A stretch of DNA of 64,000 nucleotides from NCBI GenBank assembly GCA_019614645.1, contig JABWDB010000002.1, forward strand, positions 21,131,501 through 21,195,500, given 5' to 3'. This document shows, piece by piece, positions 48,418-63,396 of this stretch. A model generated the notes under the pieces. The model was given only the letters and a program-made list of their open reading frames with translations, did not search any database and was not told where the DNA came from. The translations under genes and the position numbers were made by a program. Within the stretch, counting starts at the first letter, position 1. Every line of letters begins with the position of its first letter. Origin of the DNA: Stratiolaelaps scimitus. Taxonomy: Eukaryota; Arthropoda; Arachnida; Mesostigmata; Laelapidae.

Positions 48418-51063
48418 CGGCGATATAAGGGAGCACGCGTCGGCAATATTATGCTGTGAAATTGCAGGCAATAGAAACGTGTCGAAACGCTGCGCTCCCT
48501 AGTAACTGCGGACGGGTTCGCATCGTCTGTCAATACCAGTGTTCACACGAGGCATAACGACATGCTATTCAACATGTCGAGGTGTAGTTATCCACCGAAA
48601 GGGATTCCACTCACTCATTCATTCAGTGATTAGAGATTGTGAATAATAATGATGATGACGATGAACTACCGAAACCCAATTGTTCAATTCGCGTTCACTG
48701 AGTAATCCCTCCCTAAGCGAACACGACAACAGCATATAAGCAGCAACAATGCTAACGAGTGAAAGGTATGCCAAGGCGCTTTTTGCCTGTATCTAAGTAC
48801 ATATGCCGGAATATCCATTGATCATAAGCACCAGCATTGATTCATTAATTCAACGCGTTCAGTTGCTATACTATCAGCGATTGCGGCCACTGTGGGCCAT
48901 AACCGCCACCCTGTGTATAAACGGATAATACCGACTAGGGTTGGTGAGAGAGCCCATGGTCTCCGTAGCATTGGCCGATCAGGCGGGAGTGTAATGGACG
49001 AAGACAGACAAACGCAGGTGAAGAACGCATCATGCTGCGTTAATCAATCAAAGAGAACAAAGTACACGATTTAAGAACGAATTTATTACGATAATTACTA
49101 TTATTGTAAGAATTATTATTATTATTATTAATAATATTGTAACGCTAATATTATTGTCATTAATTCAAAGATCTAAATAATGATACAACGACTTTGATGA
49201 CTACGGATAATATAACCAATCAATCAATCCACTCACAATTAAAAGCAGCAGCAGCAACAACAACAACAACAACTACCAAGAAATGTGAACCATACACACA
49301 ATCAATATCTATTTTGTTGTATATAGAACTGTTTGTTATTTTTGCGAACTGCCTATGAAATAAAATATTGTTACTACAACGACAAACATGCACGCAAACG
49401 GATATACACAAATACACAAACTCTTAGTAAGGCTATCCAAGCAAGCAAGATGCGTATGGTTATTTTATATTGTAACGAAGACAATGTTATTACGATTATT
49501 ATTATTATTATTAGTATCATTATTTTATACATATACCTTGAAACATAGTGGCTTTTTATATACATAAATATGAATTACAAATATATATATATATATACAT
49601 ACATTTATTGGGGCAGTGCTAAGCCCAACTTGTTGCAATTTCTACCAATGCAAAACAATTTACAATATATATATTCGATATACAGTAGCGATATATTTGC
49701 GAGGTAGGAGGGTTGAACAGGCGTAAGATAAGGAGGCAAGGACGACGACTCTAAATGTCCTCTCAGGGTACCACATATATATAACACAGACAGGGATATA
49801 ACGCCCGGCTGGATTTACACCGCCCTTTTCGAATGTTGACGGCTTTTCTATACACAAACACACGGGTCACCACTAGCCTTCTATAACTAATTATGACTAA
49901 TTAATAACACTAAACTACGAAGGGAAAGCGAAATTCATTGAATGTGATTTTGGAAGTCAGAGGGAATTAGCGAAACATTGAGAAATCGTATGAGGGAATA
50001 ACTGAGACGACCTAAGTCCAAAGGAGTCACGCAAACAATAGACAAGGTGGCGAAACAACGAATCGAGTTGCCAAAGAATCGTTTGTCTTTTGTGAGTTTT
50101 TCACAAGCTTTTCGTGAATGAGAAAACTACGAATAGACATTGATGATCAGCGATAAAAGAAAAACCAACCGACAACAGCCAGGTGCACTTATATACGAAC
50201 ACACATTTATATATGCATAGTTATACAAATATACAGACACACACGATTATATAGACTGGTAACAAATCTATATATATATATATATATATACACAAATTGG
50301 TGATGTGTAAATCTTTCTTCCCTGTGACGTTTCCACACCATCTGTCCCATGTTTCCAATCCATAGACGTATGAACAATTCGTCACAAGGCTACCTGTCCC
50401 CTGACCCTGCCCATGAAATTCTCATAGGAACAGCACACACACACCTTGAACACATCCTTGTTAAGAGACCTTCGCCCTCCATCTTCTGCCTCACTTCATT
50501 CCACCACCACCACCACCACTACTAGCACAACACTACCCCGATGCCTAAAACAAAAGAATCCCTCTGATGAATTTCGCCTCTCCTCTGTACCGTATGCCTG
50601 ACCATTTAAACACCACCATTTCTCCTCCTTCCTCCCGCGTCAAAATTCGCACTTTGCACCGAGACCTACCGTATGCAACAATGCCCTTCCGAGTTAGCAC
50701 CAGCGGGACAACAAAACAAAAACCGCTACATCGAGTTGTGATGATGATGATGATGATGATGATGATGCTAATCTTGGACACCTCAATTCTTCACTTCCAC
50801 CTCAGCCTCTCGCGATCAAAAGCCTTCGCCATGTCGATGAAGCAGCCGAATAGAATTTGCAACAAACAATATGAATCATTCCCGTGACCCCGTTTCTCGT
50901 GACACCACTGTCCTATCCCCCGCAATATGTTCTCCCGAAAGCTCATGCATGTATTTCCCGTGTTTTCTTCCTTCGTTTAACGCGCGCTAGTACTTGTGAT
51001 AAGACGACGAAAACCAATTCATATTAACGTGTCGATATTAATCGCAATTTTACTGTACTTACT

Positions 51064-51160
51064 ACCTGGTTATTCTTATTACTACTACTATTATTATTAT
51101 TGTTATAATAATAATAATAATAATTATAATTATTATTATTATTCTTATTATCATTATAAA
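51064..51160. repeat. ATT/AAT palindromic microsatellite
   Basis: ATT runs turn into AAT runs around 51103 and back into ATT runs from about 51120. The arms can pair with each other, as in the repeat at 23475. Confidence 0.7.
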
Positions 51161-54100
51161 ATGCGAAACGTTCTGTAATTAAGCAGTGATCGAATATTAT
51201 CGTTCGACTGATGTGAGAACAGCTGAGAACACACAAGACAGCGGATGGGTCTTGACATCACACCATTTATTCACAAAAATAGTAACAATAATACTCTTTT
51301 GTAATGTCACGCGTTATTTTGTAAAACAAACAAACAAACAAACAGCCTTAGGTAGATGACGGACGAAATGAAGACGCAACCAAATGAACGGAACATTTAT
51401 TACACAATATACTTATTATTGCTGCCGCCGTTCGAGCATTACGACACTGTATGTGCACGCGAGAAGGCGCCGAAAAAGCTATCCAGGGCGGAGCGTTTTT
51501 TGCAATCGCCTTGGCAGTTTCGAATGGAGGACAATAACAAGGGAGAGCCCCGAGTACATACAAATACATGTTTGTGATTTTCAGCGGGTTTTTGGTGGAT
51601 GGGTACTCTGACGCAAAGACCAAGTTAGAGTTAGACGACTGATGGTAAGGTAACTTAAGGTATGACTATTGCACGTACAGCCAAGAAATGTAACGCAATG
51701 AACGAGAAAATCGGCCCCTGCCGCTTTTGCCGCTATGTGCCTGCTAGTAGACGAACACAATGGTTTGTATATAATTAGTAGATTAATTATGTTACACTGT
51801 CTCGTGGCACCGATGAAATGAAACGAAAAAGCAAAACTGCTGATATATATATATATATATACATACATGCATATACATAAATAAGTAAATATATATATAT
51901 ATATATATAGATATATATACACTTATAAATATTGTATGACCGCTAACGATGATAATGATGTTCACCAATTGTAATACCACTTGACCTCCCCCAAAAAAAG
52001 ACAAACTGTTCATGTTGAATTGAAGAGGAAACATCATTCGATCGGATTTTACAACTGCTTGTGAATGAGCTGTAACTTAGCCCGGATTGGTGCCACCAAC
52101 TAGACTTACTATTATGACATGGCTGTAGGAAAAAAACAAGCAAAAAGATAACACCCCCGCGGTGACCCAATTTAGAATTCGAGAGCGAACAACGAATAAG
52201 AGAATGATCCCGGACTCTCGTTGCAGAGTCGACTAGCCGCTGCCGGACCCGTAGCGCGTAACATGTTGCCCGTTTGACTAGCTACACCCCCCACTTCATA
52301 GGTACAAATCTACGAAGCGACAGCAACAGTACTTTCACAACCACCTTAAATGATCATAATAATAATAATAATTATAATAATAATAATATCATAATGACAT
52401 AATGATAATAGTAATTATAATAATGGCAGATCAATATACACGTATACAGACATTAGACAAGTAGATCTACTCTTACTACAGTCTTTCATTAGCAGAAAAC
52501 AAAATGCAATAATAATTATATTATTGTAGCAACAATGATCATATGAATAAATAATTATAATAACAACATCAACAACACTGATATATCCATAAGGGAAAAA
52601 CGATGTATCAGAGTATATACCATGGCGTGCTAATTAATGACAACCCATAATTCATTCTTCAATTCACACTTGTGACTAAATAAGCTGCTACAAATACACA
52701 CAAATCACACAGACACACAAATATACACTGCTATTTAGTCGCGTCCTTGTCAGTATGGCAGCCATGGCGGTCGACCGCTCTCTAGCGATCAGCCTGCCTG
52801 CTAAGCATAATTTTTTCGGTCCAGAACGCTGACAACGAACGCCGCCATCATGTTCGGACATCATATAAATCATTATAATGGTGCCGCTGATGTCGATAAT
52901 AGTGATAACCACAACGCGTAATGGTAGTTGCACACTTGTTAGTGGCAATAATCGCACCTAAATGAGAAACTAGTTGCATACTCTCTGTACTCGACTGAAC
53001 TATTGACAATAATAATAATAATAATAATAATAACACGTATAATGACAATAATGAGAAGTACTGTAAGATTTGCTCCGGTGGGAGATCATTCGCTGTAACC
53101 ACATGTTCCTGCGTTGGCTGCCTAGCGACACCGAATCAGTACGTTGACGGAATCACAACAAGGATGACTATGATTCAAGTGGATGACGATGAATCTATTG
53201 GATAAATGTTAAAAGTTTTCCCGAAAAAAAAAAACTGATACCTACGGGTCCCATTTTGATATCAGGCCGTATACGATATGGTGGACCCGATCTGGCTCGT
53301 CCGTCCGTCCACCAGTGAACAGTGATACAGATCTAACGGTTATGAAACGCGTCACGTGAAAATAATCACCCCCAACCATTGATTACCACCTATGATTAGA
53401 AATTTAGATTACGTCACGTCTATGCATTGTAAAGCCGTTTTCGGCCAACTCCGGATTAGAGGGACAGTCACTGTCGCGTTGTCCTCTATTACTCAAACTG
53501 AAGGAAACACGAAGATAAATCAATATACGTATATTCGTACATACATCTTGATCGATTCACTCACAGAGTTGTTGACAGTATAACGTAAAAACGATTTACA
53601 CACACACATACTCGGTACGATATCTACATGCATTAGATATACAGTGAGACACAGAGATCATCGAATCGGTGCTAAAGCTCCGCTACAGCGGCTGGTTGAT
53701 GCGTTCGTTGTTTGTGCGTACGTTTATTTGGTTTCGTAGTATAAACAAATGGTTTGTTTTGACCTGGAACAAAAAAGACAATGACAAATTCACATGCCGA
53801 ATAACCGGTGGAAAAAGATACAAAGGCCAAACGCCCGACCTGCCCCGTGGCGTCGTGAGATGTTGGGCAACACGGGACGAACGACTGTTTCGTGTTCGGT
53901 ACGAACAGCAGCACACGTTGGCTCTTCTCTTCCTTCCATGTGTCTTCTTCCAGTCTTCATATTTTCGTAGCCTGCTGATGGGCAGCGTTTTCCCAAACGA
54001 ACTCGGGGACAGTTGTTTTCCGAGTTTGTCCTGAGCATCATGTCTAGGGCGAGCTCATCAACGAAGCGTGTTGAAACAACAGAACTAATCGAAACTCGCC

Positions 54101-55793
54101 ACCATTTATGTAGGCAGGAACGGTCGCTCGTGAAACGGCCGTTTCTGTGCTATTATCGTCAGCTATACTCGGCCATCGAGCGGCCTGGTCGACTGCCCCA
54201 CGCAAGGCAGGACGTCAATCGAATGTTTCTTTCACTACTAATAATGATATGTAGCAAAAAAATAATAACATCAATTATTGATAAACGATAATAATAATAA
54301 TGATAAAAATGATGACAATGAACTATAATTCTAATAACAGTTATGATGATATAATCACATCAACCGAAGCTACAATATGGTTAATTTATAATGAGAACAC
54401 AGCAAGCAACGATTACGATTGAGCGATTATGACAGATATATTAATCACACCCTAATGCAACATTTACGAAATAACGCATAAACACACAAACACATCTACA
54501 CAAACACACACACATAAACACTTATACATAGATTCATGCAACCTAGATATGTATCGATAAGCATCGATGATGATCAACCGATGAACTAATATTGCCTTTT
54601 TATCATTATTTTATTATTATTGTTGGTTTTTCTATTTGTTTGTTTCGTTGTTGTTTCGGAGATGAACGCGTCAATTGACAGATAGAGAGAGGTACGTGCG
54701 TGTGTGAAAACAGGCATGACACCTATAGCGTAGCTTAAACAACAAACAAATTCGCAGAACAAGAGAGGAGCGAGAGAGAGAGAGAGCCATACTTGCCTCA
54801 AACACCCCCGGTTTGTTCACGGTCCTGGATCGCCACTCATTAACGATAGAAGCTACGGCGACAAGATAAGATCCAGGACCTGATGCAGGACAGCAAAGAA
54901 ATTTCTGTACACATTTGCGCAAGTTTCACATTGAAATCAATTACAACCGAACGCCTGTATGAGAAATACGTGTTAATCAGTATCACGCTCCCACGATCAG
55001 GTACACAGAGATCAATGATTGGACGTGATCACGTGAAGTGTATACCTCCGTTGAGTTGCGGTTTGACTCGACGTTATGTTAGATGGTGATTCGGTTAATA
55101 ATGCTCAATTAATCAATCAATCAATCCATCCATCACTCAATCAGTCATCTGGAAACTTTGCTAAATATGAATTAGTCCCGTTGTAAGAATTGCAATTGCT
55201 GTAGCAATCACAATGATGGAAATTATTACAATTAATACTAATTAATCGAAATAATGAAATAACAGTAACAACGCGCGAGCGTAAGAGCAGGTCGACAATA
55301 GATGCAATAGATGGGACCCCGCCGTACTGCCACAGAGACGAAAACGCCGACCCAAAAAAACCAACACTCGCCTTAACTCCACTCGCCATCGGGCTGTAAC
55401 GAGTATATTGCAGATTTGTCAAAATGGTACTGAAGCATTATTACGGCCACGTTCTAGAATCCCTCTTGGCTAGCTGTTTAATTTCTGGACAAAAAAAATT
55501 TTTGACTAGAGAGAGAGAGAGAGAAAAAGACTGCTTACTAATAGTGGCGAACTGTTTCTCTTCGTGTTTAAGGTATCAATCTATAAAGTCAACGATGTTC
55601 TCTGCCAGAGGTGATGATCGATTTCGTTATAGTACAAATAAATCATAATATGCTGTTACGTTGCGATATGTGCTAAACACCAAATGCCGAGTCCGGTTGC
55701 CCATTCGGGATTGGTGTTCTTTGAAGCACCTCCCCGCTCAAGTGGTTCTCCCTCGGCACAAATATAGAATGACTGCCATTTACCGATGATTTT

Positions 55794-55915
55794 TTTGTTG
55801 TTGTTGTTATTGTTATTATTGTTGTTGTTATTATTATTATTATTATTGACAACGGATTTTCCGGTTGTTGTCTTTTTTTGTTGTTGTTGTTTTGTTGTTG
55901 TTGTTATTGCCGTTG
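55794..55915. repeat. TTG/TTA triplet repeat cluster
   Basis: Two blocks of TTG and TTA triplets with a short unique insert (ACAACGGATTTTCCGGTTGT, itself an imperfect inverted repeat) between them. Confidence 0.85.
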
Positions 55916-56349
55916 TGTTTTCATGACTCTTATTAGCACGTTTATTAATTATTGATTTTTATTTTGTCGAATACGTGCGTTGCTCCTCATCATGTTGAGT
56001 TAGCTTGTTAGAATAACAACAATGACAATATCTCGACGATATGGATGCTGCTGAACACCAGCGATAATTATATGTTCGTTTAACAACACACCTGGTGACC
56101 TCAGCGGCACGCTATGATCGGGATACGATTGGGTGGCGTACACACTCTGGCGTTGGCATGGGCGTTGGCGGGGCCGCAGACAATTAGAACTTGGACATCG
56201 TAGAAACCATAAGGTTAGGTGCTAATTTCTTAGATAGTTCTACGACGGCCTTGGCTACTCTATAAAATAATATATTCTTGAAGGGGGTGTGAGATGGCAG
56301 TGCCACTCCTTTCATTCATGTTTGTTCAATTTTATCTATGCAATTAATC

Positions 56350-56355
56350 AATAAA
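56350..56355 (+). other. Candidate polyadenylation signal
   Basis: Canonical AATAAA, followed after about 20 bases by a GT-rich segment (TCGTTGTGTTCATTTTG), the arrangement expected of a cleavage site. It is the last of the signals in the AT-rich region after NFI. Assignment to NFI is inference. Confidence 0.3.
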
Positions 56356-56360
56356 AAGTC

Positions 56361-59300
56361 CGTTTAAGCCACAATCGTTGTGTTCATTTTGCTTAATAAT
56401 ACTAGGCTGACAACTTAAATAGAATAGCTAAGCGAATCAATGAATATACTTGATAAGGTGGGTGTTGTTTTTTGCGAGAACGACACTTCGCGCTTGTCAC
56501 AGCAGCCCGTTCGTGAGATAGCCTTAATATGCCTTATATATATGTTAAGTGCGTTTTGATGTGACGAAACAGCCGTTCTGTTCCGTTTAATTCACTCTAT
56601 TCTTCAGAGTCAGTTAATAGTAATTACGCAAATAGTAATTTGTTAAATATGTACAGATTGACTTAATAAATGTGTATAAGTTCGATTAATTGAATCAGGA
56701 AGCAACCACACTTGTTACAATGTGTAACTTTATTCAGTACTCAGTAAGATAAATGTATAAAGGACCGTAAGGGATTTAATGCTATAATTGAATTGCCATT
56801 GATGCTATGTAAGTATGGCTCACATATCATTTATCAGGAACCATCACTATCTCATCTAATTACGGTGATAACTATCAAATGCGCAAAAAAAAGAACAGCA
56901 AATTAATCGAAACGGCAGACACCAGGCAGGCTGAAACTGAAGCACCCCCCAAGATGTCATCGACTCCGCCTTAAAAGTATCAATAATCACAATCACCGAA
57001 CACGTGAACTCGACAATAAACTCGATTTTGACGCTGCACATGTATCAATTCTACTCAGCATCGTATGCCACTGGGAACGATGACGCTGTCGAACTGGGTT
57101 CCCTAGTCGCCATAAAGGTTTCGTTTATTGTATATTTCATCGATATATTCTCCCGTAGTAGTTAGAAGAATTCTCATCTGTTTCGTATCGTTGAATTCGC
57201 CTTTCGCCGTTTCGCCGACGAGAGCCAACGACATCATTCGCTCTACCCACGCATCATGGCACGCTAACTATCACATGAGCTAACGCAAACTAACCCGTAC
57301 CGACGCCGAACGCCAGCGCTGGAGCGCGCGCGTGAGTGGATCGTGTGCCCGACGGCGAAGCAGAAAATGTGCCGGCATGACTGAATCGTATTGACACGGA
57401 CGATATCGTGGAACGGGTGCCTGGGACGCAGCAGCCAGACGAACGTAAGTCGGCAATCTGCTCATTTCTGACGAATTTGTCCTTCGCATGCGAGCGTGTC
57501 TGTTAGCGCGGAACCCTTGCTAACCAAACGAGGCTCGGCTTTTATGGGAGAAAAAATTTACGATCGAACTAACACTCTATCTAGTCAGTAGGTGGACGCG
57601 CAATGCTTTACGTGGTAATCTACCTCGTGTAGAGTCATTAAACGTACGAATGGAGGCTGTTTGAGGAACTTTTCGAGGAAGGTTTTTACCTATGGTCGGT
57701 GAAGTTTTGCGTCGCAATTCATCGACTTTTGTAGGAAATGCATAGGAACACATTTGTTTGGCGCACATGACGGCAAAGCTTTTAGATGCTTCAAAAATAT
57801 TGCGAGTTGACTAAGATGTAATCGTAATGTGTGCGTGTGGTCATTATTTATGTTTAATGTGAAATGTATCTGTACAGATGTACAGACCAACATCGACGGA
57901 CTAGATAAAAACGATTCCATTACTTAATGAGTCCATGACGTCCACTTCAAGCCAGATGTAAGCCAAGTTAGGTGAAGTTTACAGAGACAATATTTCGTTA
58001 TTAGCAAGGAGATTCATTTTCAATTAATCTCCTTGCTAATTAATTGAAAATTGTATCGAAGACGACCTAACGATGGTAATTAAATAAAATGACCCAAACG
58101 TCATTAAATACTCTCCAACAATATTAACCATCGATTAACATGACTCTCGACTTTTGGGTTCCACGAAGGGAACTTCTCGAAATAAAAACACTTCGGAGAA
58201 CCGACTCTTCTCTTTGTGTACATTTCGTTATTGAAAAATACTATAGTTTTCGCGAACATTCGCTTTCAATGCGCCACTGAAGGCATTCGAATTTGCCTCA
58301 GATATTGATTAAGGAGATAAAAACAAGTCTATGTATATCATCTCGCGATTTCTGGCTTGAGACACGAGTTTTTGAGTCGTAGATTACCTAACAAAATACG
58401 CAAAGGAACGATTGACCAGACGTGATCACCATTCGATTATCACAATCGTAAGCATAGTGTTTCTATATCTGGCTTCCTACAAGGCCATCACCAATCTCAT
58501 AACCCGTAGCTCAGACGCACCGAACAGTGTTGTCTAGCTGTCTTCTGTCAGGTCAGCCATCCGCCTGTATAATCACTGCAGTGATCATTTGACAGACGCT
58601 GACATGCCCGGTCACGACAGGGCACACCGCCGGTAAATCTTACCACTATTCTGCCTGTGCATGGAGAGCCTGCAGCTTTGCTAAACATACTCGTGCTAGT
58701 TACTGTCAGGTAGGCAGAACAACCTAGTGCAGTCGGTAAATCTCACATTGTCGCCCATACTGTAGTCTTGTACTTCTTTTGGCAACGGCCTATAGGCGAC
58801 AGTGTACGACTTTGCAAGATAACTCAAACCTAAGATGGTATTATTATTAATCTTACTTCGTGTCTGTAGGTGTTTGCCTGTCTGTTCCAATCCTTGTTGT
58901 CCATTTCCGCACTATGTTGTATTAATGCTCCCACCACACAGCATGTCACTACTTACTCTAGCCAATCATAAACCGTTCTCATCATCAGCCCATAGGGCTG
59001 ATTATAGACACTCATTTCCTCTCCTCGATGTCTCCCAGTCAAGCAGAGCTGCTCTTCGATAAGTGTTATCATTACAATCCATACTAGACGCTTTTCTAAT
59101 TTCGGCCATAACAAAACGAGCCGTAGTCACCTCGGTCACTATCTGTTTTTATCAGGCTGTGCTGGCCGCACGACTGTACTCGCAGCTGCTTCGGAACGAT
59201 CGTCGATCGCGACCCCGGCCTGTGGAGCCGCCCGGACCAATATCAATAATAATGCGGTTTGCCTACTTTCTAAGCAACAGCTACACCGCATAGCACCATT

Positions 59301-62300
59301 CACAGTCTGTCAGCTCAGACACTACTACCCTTTCTCTCTCTCTCTCCAGGGACCATACCATTGCGCTTCGATCTCTCCTACGCGAGACCACCGTAAGCAT
59401 CACGAAGAGGCAGCGTTCGGCCGCCCGCGCGCGAATGCTGTACCGCCCGATCGTGGTTGGCTGCCAACCGAGCCGCCGAATGGGCTACCGTATATATATA
59501 TATATCATTCATAGTTCGCCGTTTTGACGGCGGCAAGCAACCGTTGATGGAGATCGCCTCCCGGAGTCTCCCGGTGTGAGATGCGTACAATGATTATTAA
59601 TGGTAATAATGTGGAGAGGAGCTAGGAACGAGCAGAGACAATCTCTCTTTCATCAACTGCCTTCGCCCGCTCGGTCGTGTCAGTCAGCCGGGCTTCGCAT
59701 AGGTCTGATAGTTTCCCAAAAACCGCTGCGCGGTCTCTTCCCATCCTCGATTTCGCCGCCAGTGGAGGAGAGAGAGAGAGGCTCACGATAACGCCTTGAT
59801 CAGGGCAAGAGATCGGTCTGAAGAAACTGAAGGACCACGACGCTACTACCGAGGGAAAACGAATCCGACGGCAGCGACAGCGAAACAGCACCGATGTTCG
59901 TGAGGCCGTCAGCGCAATACGACACAGTGTGCTACTGAAAGGAACGCCCGCATCCAGCAAAAACGGCTAAAGGAAACACGAAATGATATGAAAAACTGAT
60001 CGCCTTTTACCTTCGATGGTGATGCGGACTTTGAATTGTTGTACCCTACTATCGAGTTAGCTGAGTGTAGCACTCCGGGATATGCGCGGTTGAGCGCAGC
60101 ATTGAACCAGTGTGGCCGCGTTTGTCTCGGATATTGATAAGTTCATCTGGGTCAATCTCGGACATCGGTGGCAGGAGGTCCCCCTCGATTGATCAAGGTA
60201 AGCACTACCATTTACCGCAGTGTGTAGATATACTTAGATCGAATGATGTGTGTACGAATATATATATATATATATATGTATATATATTTAACCGCGTTTA
60301 CATCTTTATAGGTAAACGACTACTCTATTTCCTTTTCCAAGTGCCTGTATTAGCAGGAATGTAATGTTAAGCAGAGCCGAATATATTTTTCGAGGAGCAG
60401 TTTTGCGTTTGATAGTCGCACAGAGACGGAGGATAGGGGTTAGTTGTTTAACTTTTAAAGACAATTATTATAATTACTTTCTCGATGATGTATCATCGTC
60501 ATCGTCTGACTGGAGTCTGTCTGAATACTGATATGTTGCTACGTATCCACCTAATGGTTGGATTAGTACGATTCCACCTCGACGTACACGATGCTTCCCT
60601 CCGTCACCAATGACTCGGGAGACCTCTGGTACCTCAAATCCGTGACAATGGTCTCCAGCCACGCGAAGGATGCTTAACGAGCCAGCTATACATCTGCTTA
60701 TTGCGATGAGCGCGTTCAAATGATATTGTCTGTATTGTCATAGAATATCTGCTCTTGATCATCAATCACTGTGGCTTCATTTAAAAAAACATAGGCAGCT
60801 CTGATTAGGCCCGATCTTTGCTGTAACCCGCTTCATTGTTAACTTATTAGTTCTGACGATTGATTCTGTTGTTGCTGCTGCAGCTTTCCGCCGTTCCCCG
60901 ATAAACAACAAACTACGGTTGTCCACAGCTCGGCGGGCGAGTAACTGTGTCAACAACTTGCTCCGTCATTAGGGCGTGCTTCCGTTGAACGGCACAAAAA
61001 GAACTGATTTCACTGATTTTCAACATGGGCACAGCAGACGAGAGTCGTCAATGGGGGGGCTTGTTTTTTGACCTTCCGTATTGGCAAATGTCCAAAGCGC
61101 TGCGGGAAACACAACGTGATAGCTACGTTCGGTCGACGTCTGTGCACCAATTCAGTGGTGGTGACGGTGGTGGCTGCAGCGGTTCTCTGCTATGGAAACA
61201 CTTGCCGCACCAGTTAGTCGCTTTAACTAACGTGCGCGTATAGGGGCAGGGTACAGTGAACATTGCTCCGTTTTACGACAACACGACGCTGGTCGCAATT
61301 CCGACGCCGCCAAGTTCGCCTTCGTATGCTACTCGATATTTGCAATGGGAAAGCTTGCCCTCAGTATGGCCATCTAATAAGGCCTCGCGCGGACTAGTCC
61401 ACTAGCAGCAGTCGTAGCAGCCCCATGTCGTTGCTCGCTGCTCCCGACGTCCCCGAGTCTGTGCCGGACGGCTTTTCACATGGACATCGGACATTGTACC
61501 CAATCCGTAAATTGGCTGATGTCGAATGCTCAATTGAGAATGTTTGATATTATTATTATGTGATTATGCTATATAGACATCGCCATCGGCTTGTTGCAGT
61601 AACGCGGCACGCAGGCACGTTAGCTGACGTTTCGCGCGCGAACTGAGCCAGCGATGAGCTCGTGAACTCGGGCAAGCAGCGGCGGTTGCTGCTGCTGCTA
61701 ATGTGGGTCGGCAAGGCCAGGACAAATGCTGCTGCATCCGTGATATAAGATGATTGTAGATTCACACCGGTAGGGTAGGCACAGAAGGGAACTATGCGTT
61801 TATCTTACTATTTTGCGTCTTGCTTGAATTCGTAGAAGCTGTTAGTGGGTATATCATATCGTTGTAATATGATCGTTTGAAGTGTAATAGTCCTGACAGT
61901 CAATTTAAAAGGAACCTCAGGGTGGAGATTTAGGAACGAATAACGCAGTGCAATAGGAGAGTCGTCGTGTGGGTATCACCAACCTTTGATTATGCGCGTA
62001 CAGGGTGGAACGACCGGAACTCATGAAATATCGCTAGGTGTTTTGACGATTAGACATCAAGTCGTTTGTTTTATGTGAGTTAGCAAATTTAAGCCACTTG
62101 GTCTGGTCTAGGCCACAGGAAGGGAGATTAGGGCGAGAAAAATACATCTGTGGGCTCCACCGGTATTCATTCCACATAGCGCTAATCGTAAGCTATTAAG
62201 GTGTTACATTTACATTGAATCACGTCCAATCAACTTAATGTATTGTTTCTCTCTATTGAACTTGATCAGTTTTCGTGTACTGGCTTATGAATAGCACCAT

Positions 62301-63390
62301 AGTTTGCTATAATATGCGTACGTTTGGGTGAGTGATTTTCGAGACCTCGAGACAGGTCTTGCTGTTATCGCCAATGATAACGTGGTAGCAGTCAGCCCTG
62401 AAGGAAATACTAAGTAATGATGGTTACACTCAATTAGCGGCTCTCATTCGGGACAATTGCTCCGTTAATTTAGCTACAGGCTCGATTCCAAGCTCCGGAC
62501 TGGCGCAGGATAGAATCTATATGACATGCATAATTCTAGTAGAAATATATCTATTTATGTGTGGCTAACTATACTGGTATAGCGTCCCATGCTTTGCGTA
62601 GTGGCCACATCGCCAAAGACCTCGCCATCGATTCCGTCGGAGCCGACTGCTTTACGCTATTGTAAAATACGCTAGCCTCTCGTATAGGCGAGTACAGTCT
62701 GCGTTTAAGCGCCAGCGCTGTAAGAGCCCGCCTGAAATAGGGCTATTCTCTAATTGGAACACATTAGTAATCAATGGCAAATGACGTTTGGCTGCTCACA
62801 CGATACGCCCATTAGACGGACGAATAATACATGCTAATTAAAACCAATCGTACCGCGAAAGCGGGAGGCGGTATTTCTTGGCGGTATCTACCGCACGCAT
62901 CTTCCATTACATTGACGCCAAATTAGAGAAACACAACGGCGTTGACTACCGTACAACGTTTGAACCCAGTCACGAGACCGAATTCTACAAAGAGCTACCT
63001 AGTGTAGCACGCAATTCGACCAACTAAAACTATAATAGTTGCCTCAGCGGTCCCAGCTTGTCCGGGCCTGACTCTCCAAGGCGACGAACTCTCCACCACT
63101 CGTGACTGTGGACTCAGTGGACCAGAGCGAGAAACTCCCTGAATGGAACGAGATATTGAATCAGGCCCCACCCCTCTTATCCCTTCGGAATCGAATGTAG
63201 CAATCTGTATCTGCATCTTTTCTTTCGTAGAAGTAGGGTTCGGTGTGTCTGTCAGACCAACCGAAAGAGCTGACCAACGGTTTGCCCGTCAAGCGGTTCT
63301 CGCACGCTCCAAACTTTCTGGTGCCACGTAATGTCCTTTGTCTATTGCCTATATATCGATAGACTAGTTTTTCTGTTCGATCCATACCTA
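56361..63390. other. Stretch with no recognised gene
   Basis: AT content is moderate. Features seen: the overlapping hairpins at 58000-58050, short TA tracts near 59491-59503 and 60259-60290, and GA tracts near 59769-59779. Open frames with protein-like composition but no recognised domain occur at 59063-59293 (+), 59622-59960 (-) and 60474-60719 (-). I cannot tell whether any is an exon. Confidence 0.45.
58000..58050. repeat. Overlapping inverted repeats (two alternative hairpins)
   Basis: Stem A pairs ATTAGCAAGGAGATT (58000-58014) with 58026-58040, a perfect 15-bp stem with an 11-base loop. Stem B pairs TTTTCAATTAAT (58017-58028) with 58039-58050, a perfect 12-bp stem with a 10-base loop. 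The stems share bases, so only one can form at a time. Confidence 0.85.
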
Positions 63391-63396
63391 AGGTTT

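Larger units (their letters stand above)
47107..56360 (+). other. NFI: AT-rich, ORF-poor region: possible long NFI 3' UTR
   Basis: No convincing coding exon on either strand follows the NFI stop for about 9 kb. The sequence is rich in ATT/AAT, CAA and TA repeats. AATAAA signals occur at 49359-49364, 52546-52551, 55637-55642 and 56350-56355. Vertebrate NFI transcripts are known for long 3' untranslated regions, so part or all of this may be transcribed, but the true end cannot be read from sequence alone. Confidence 0.4.
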
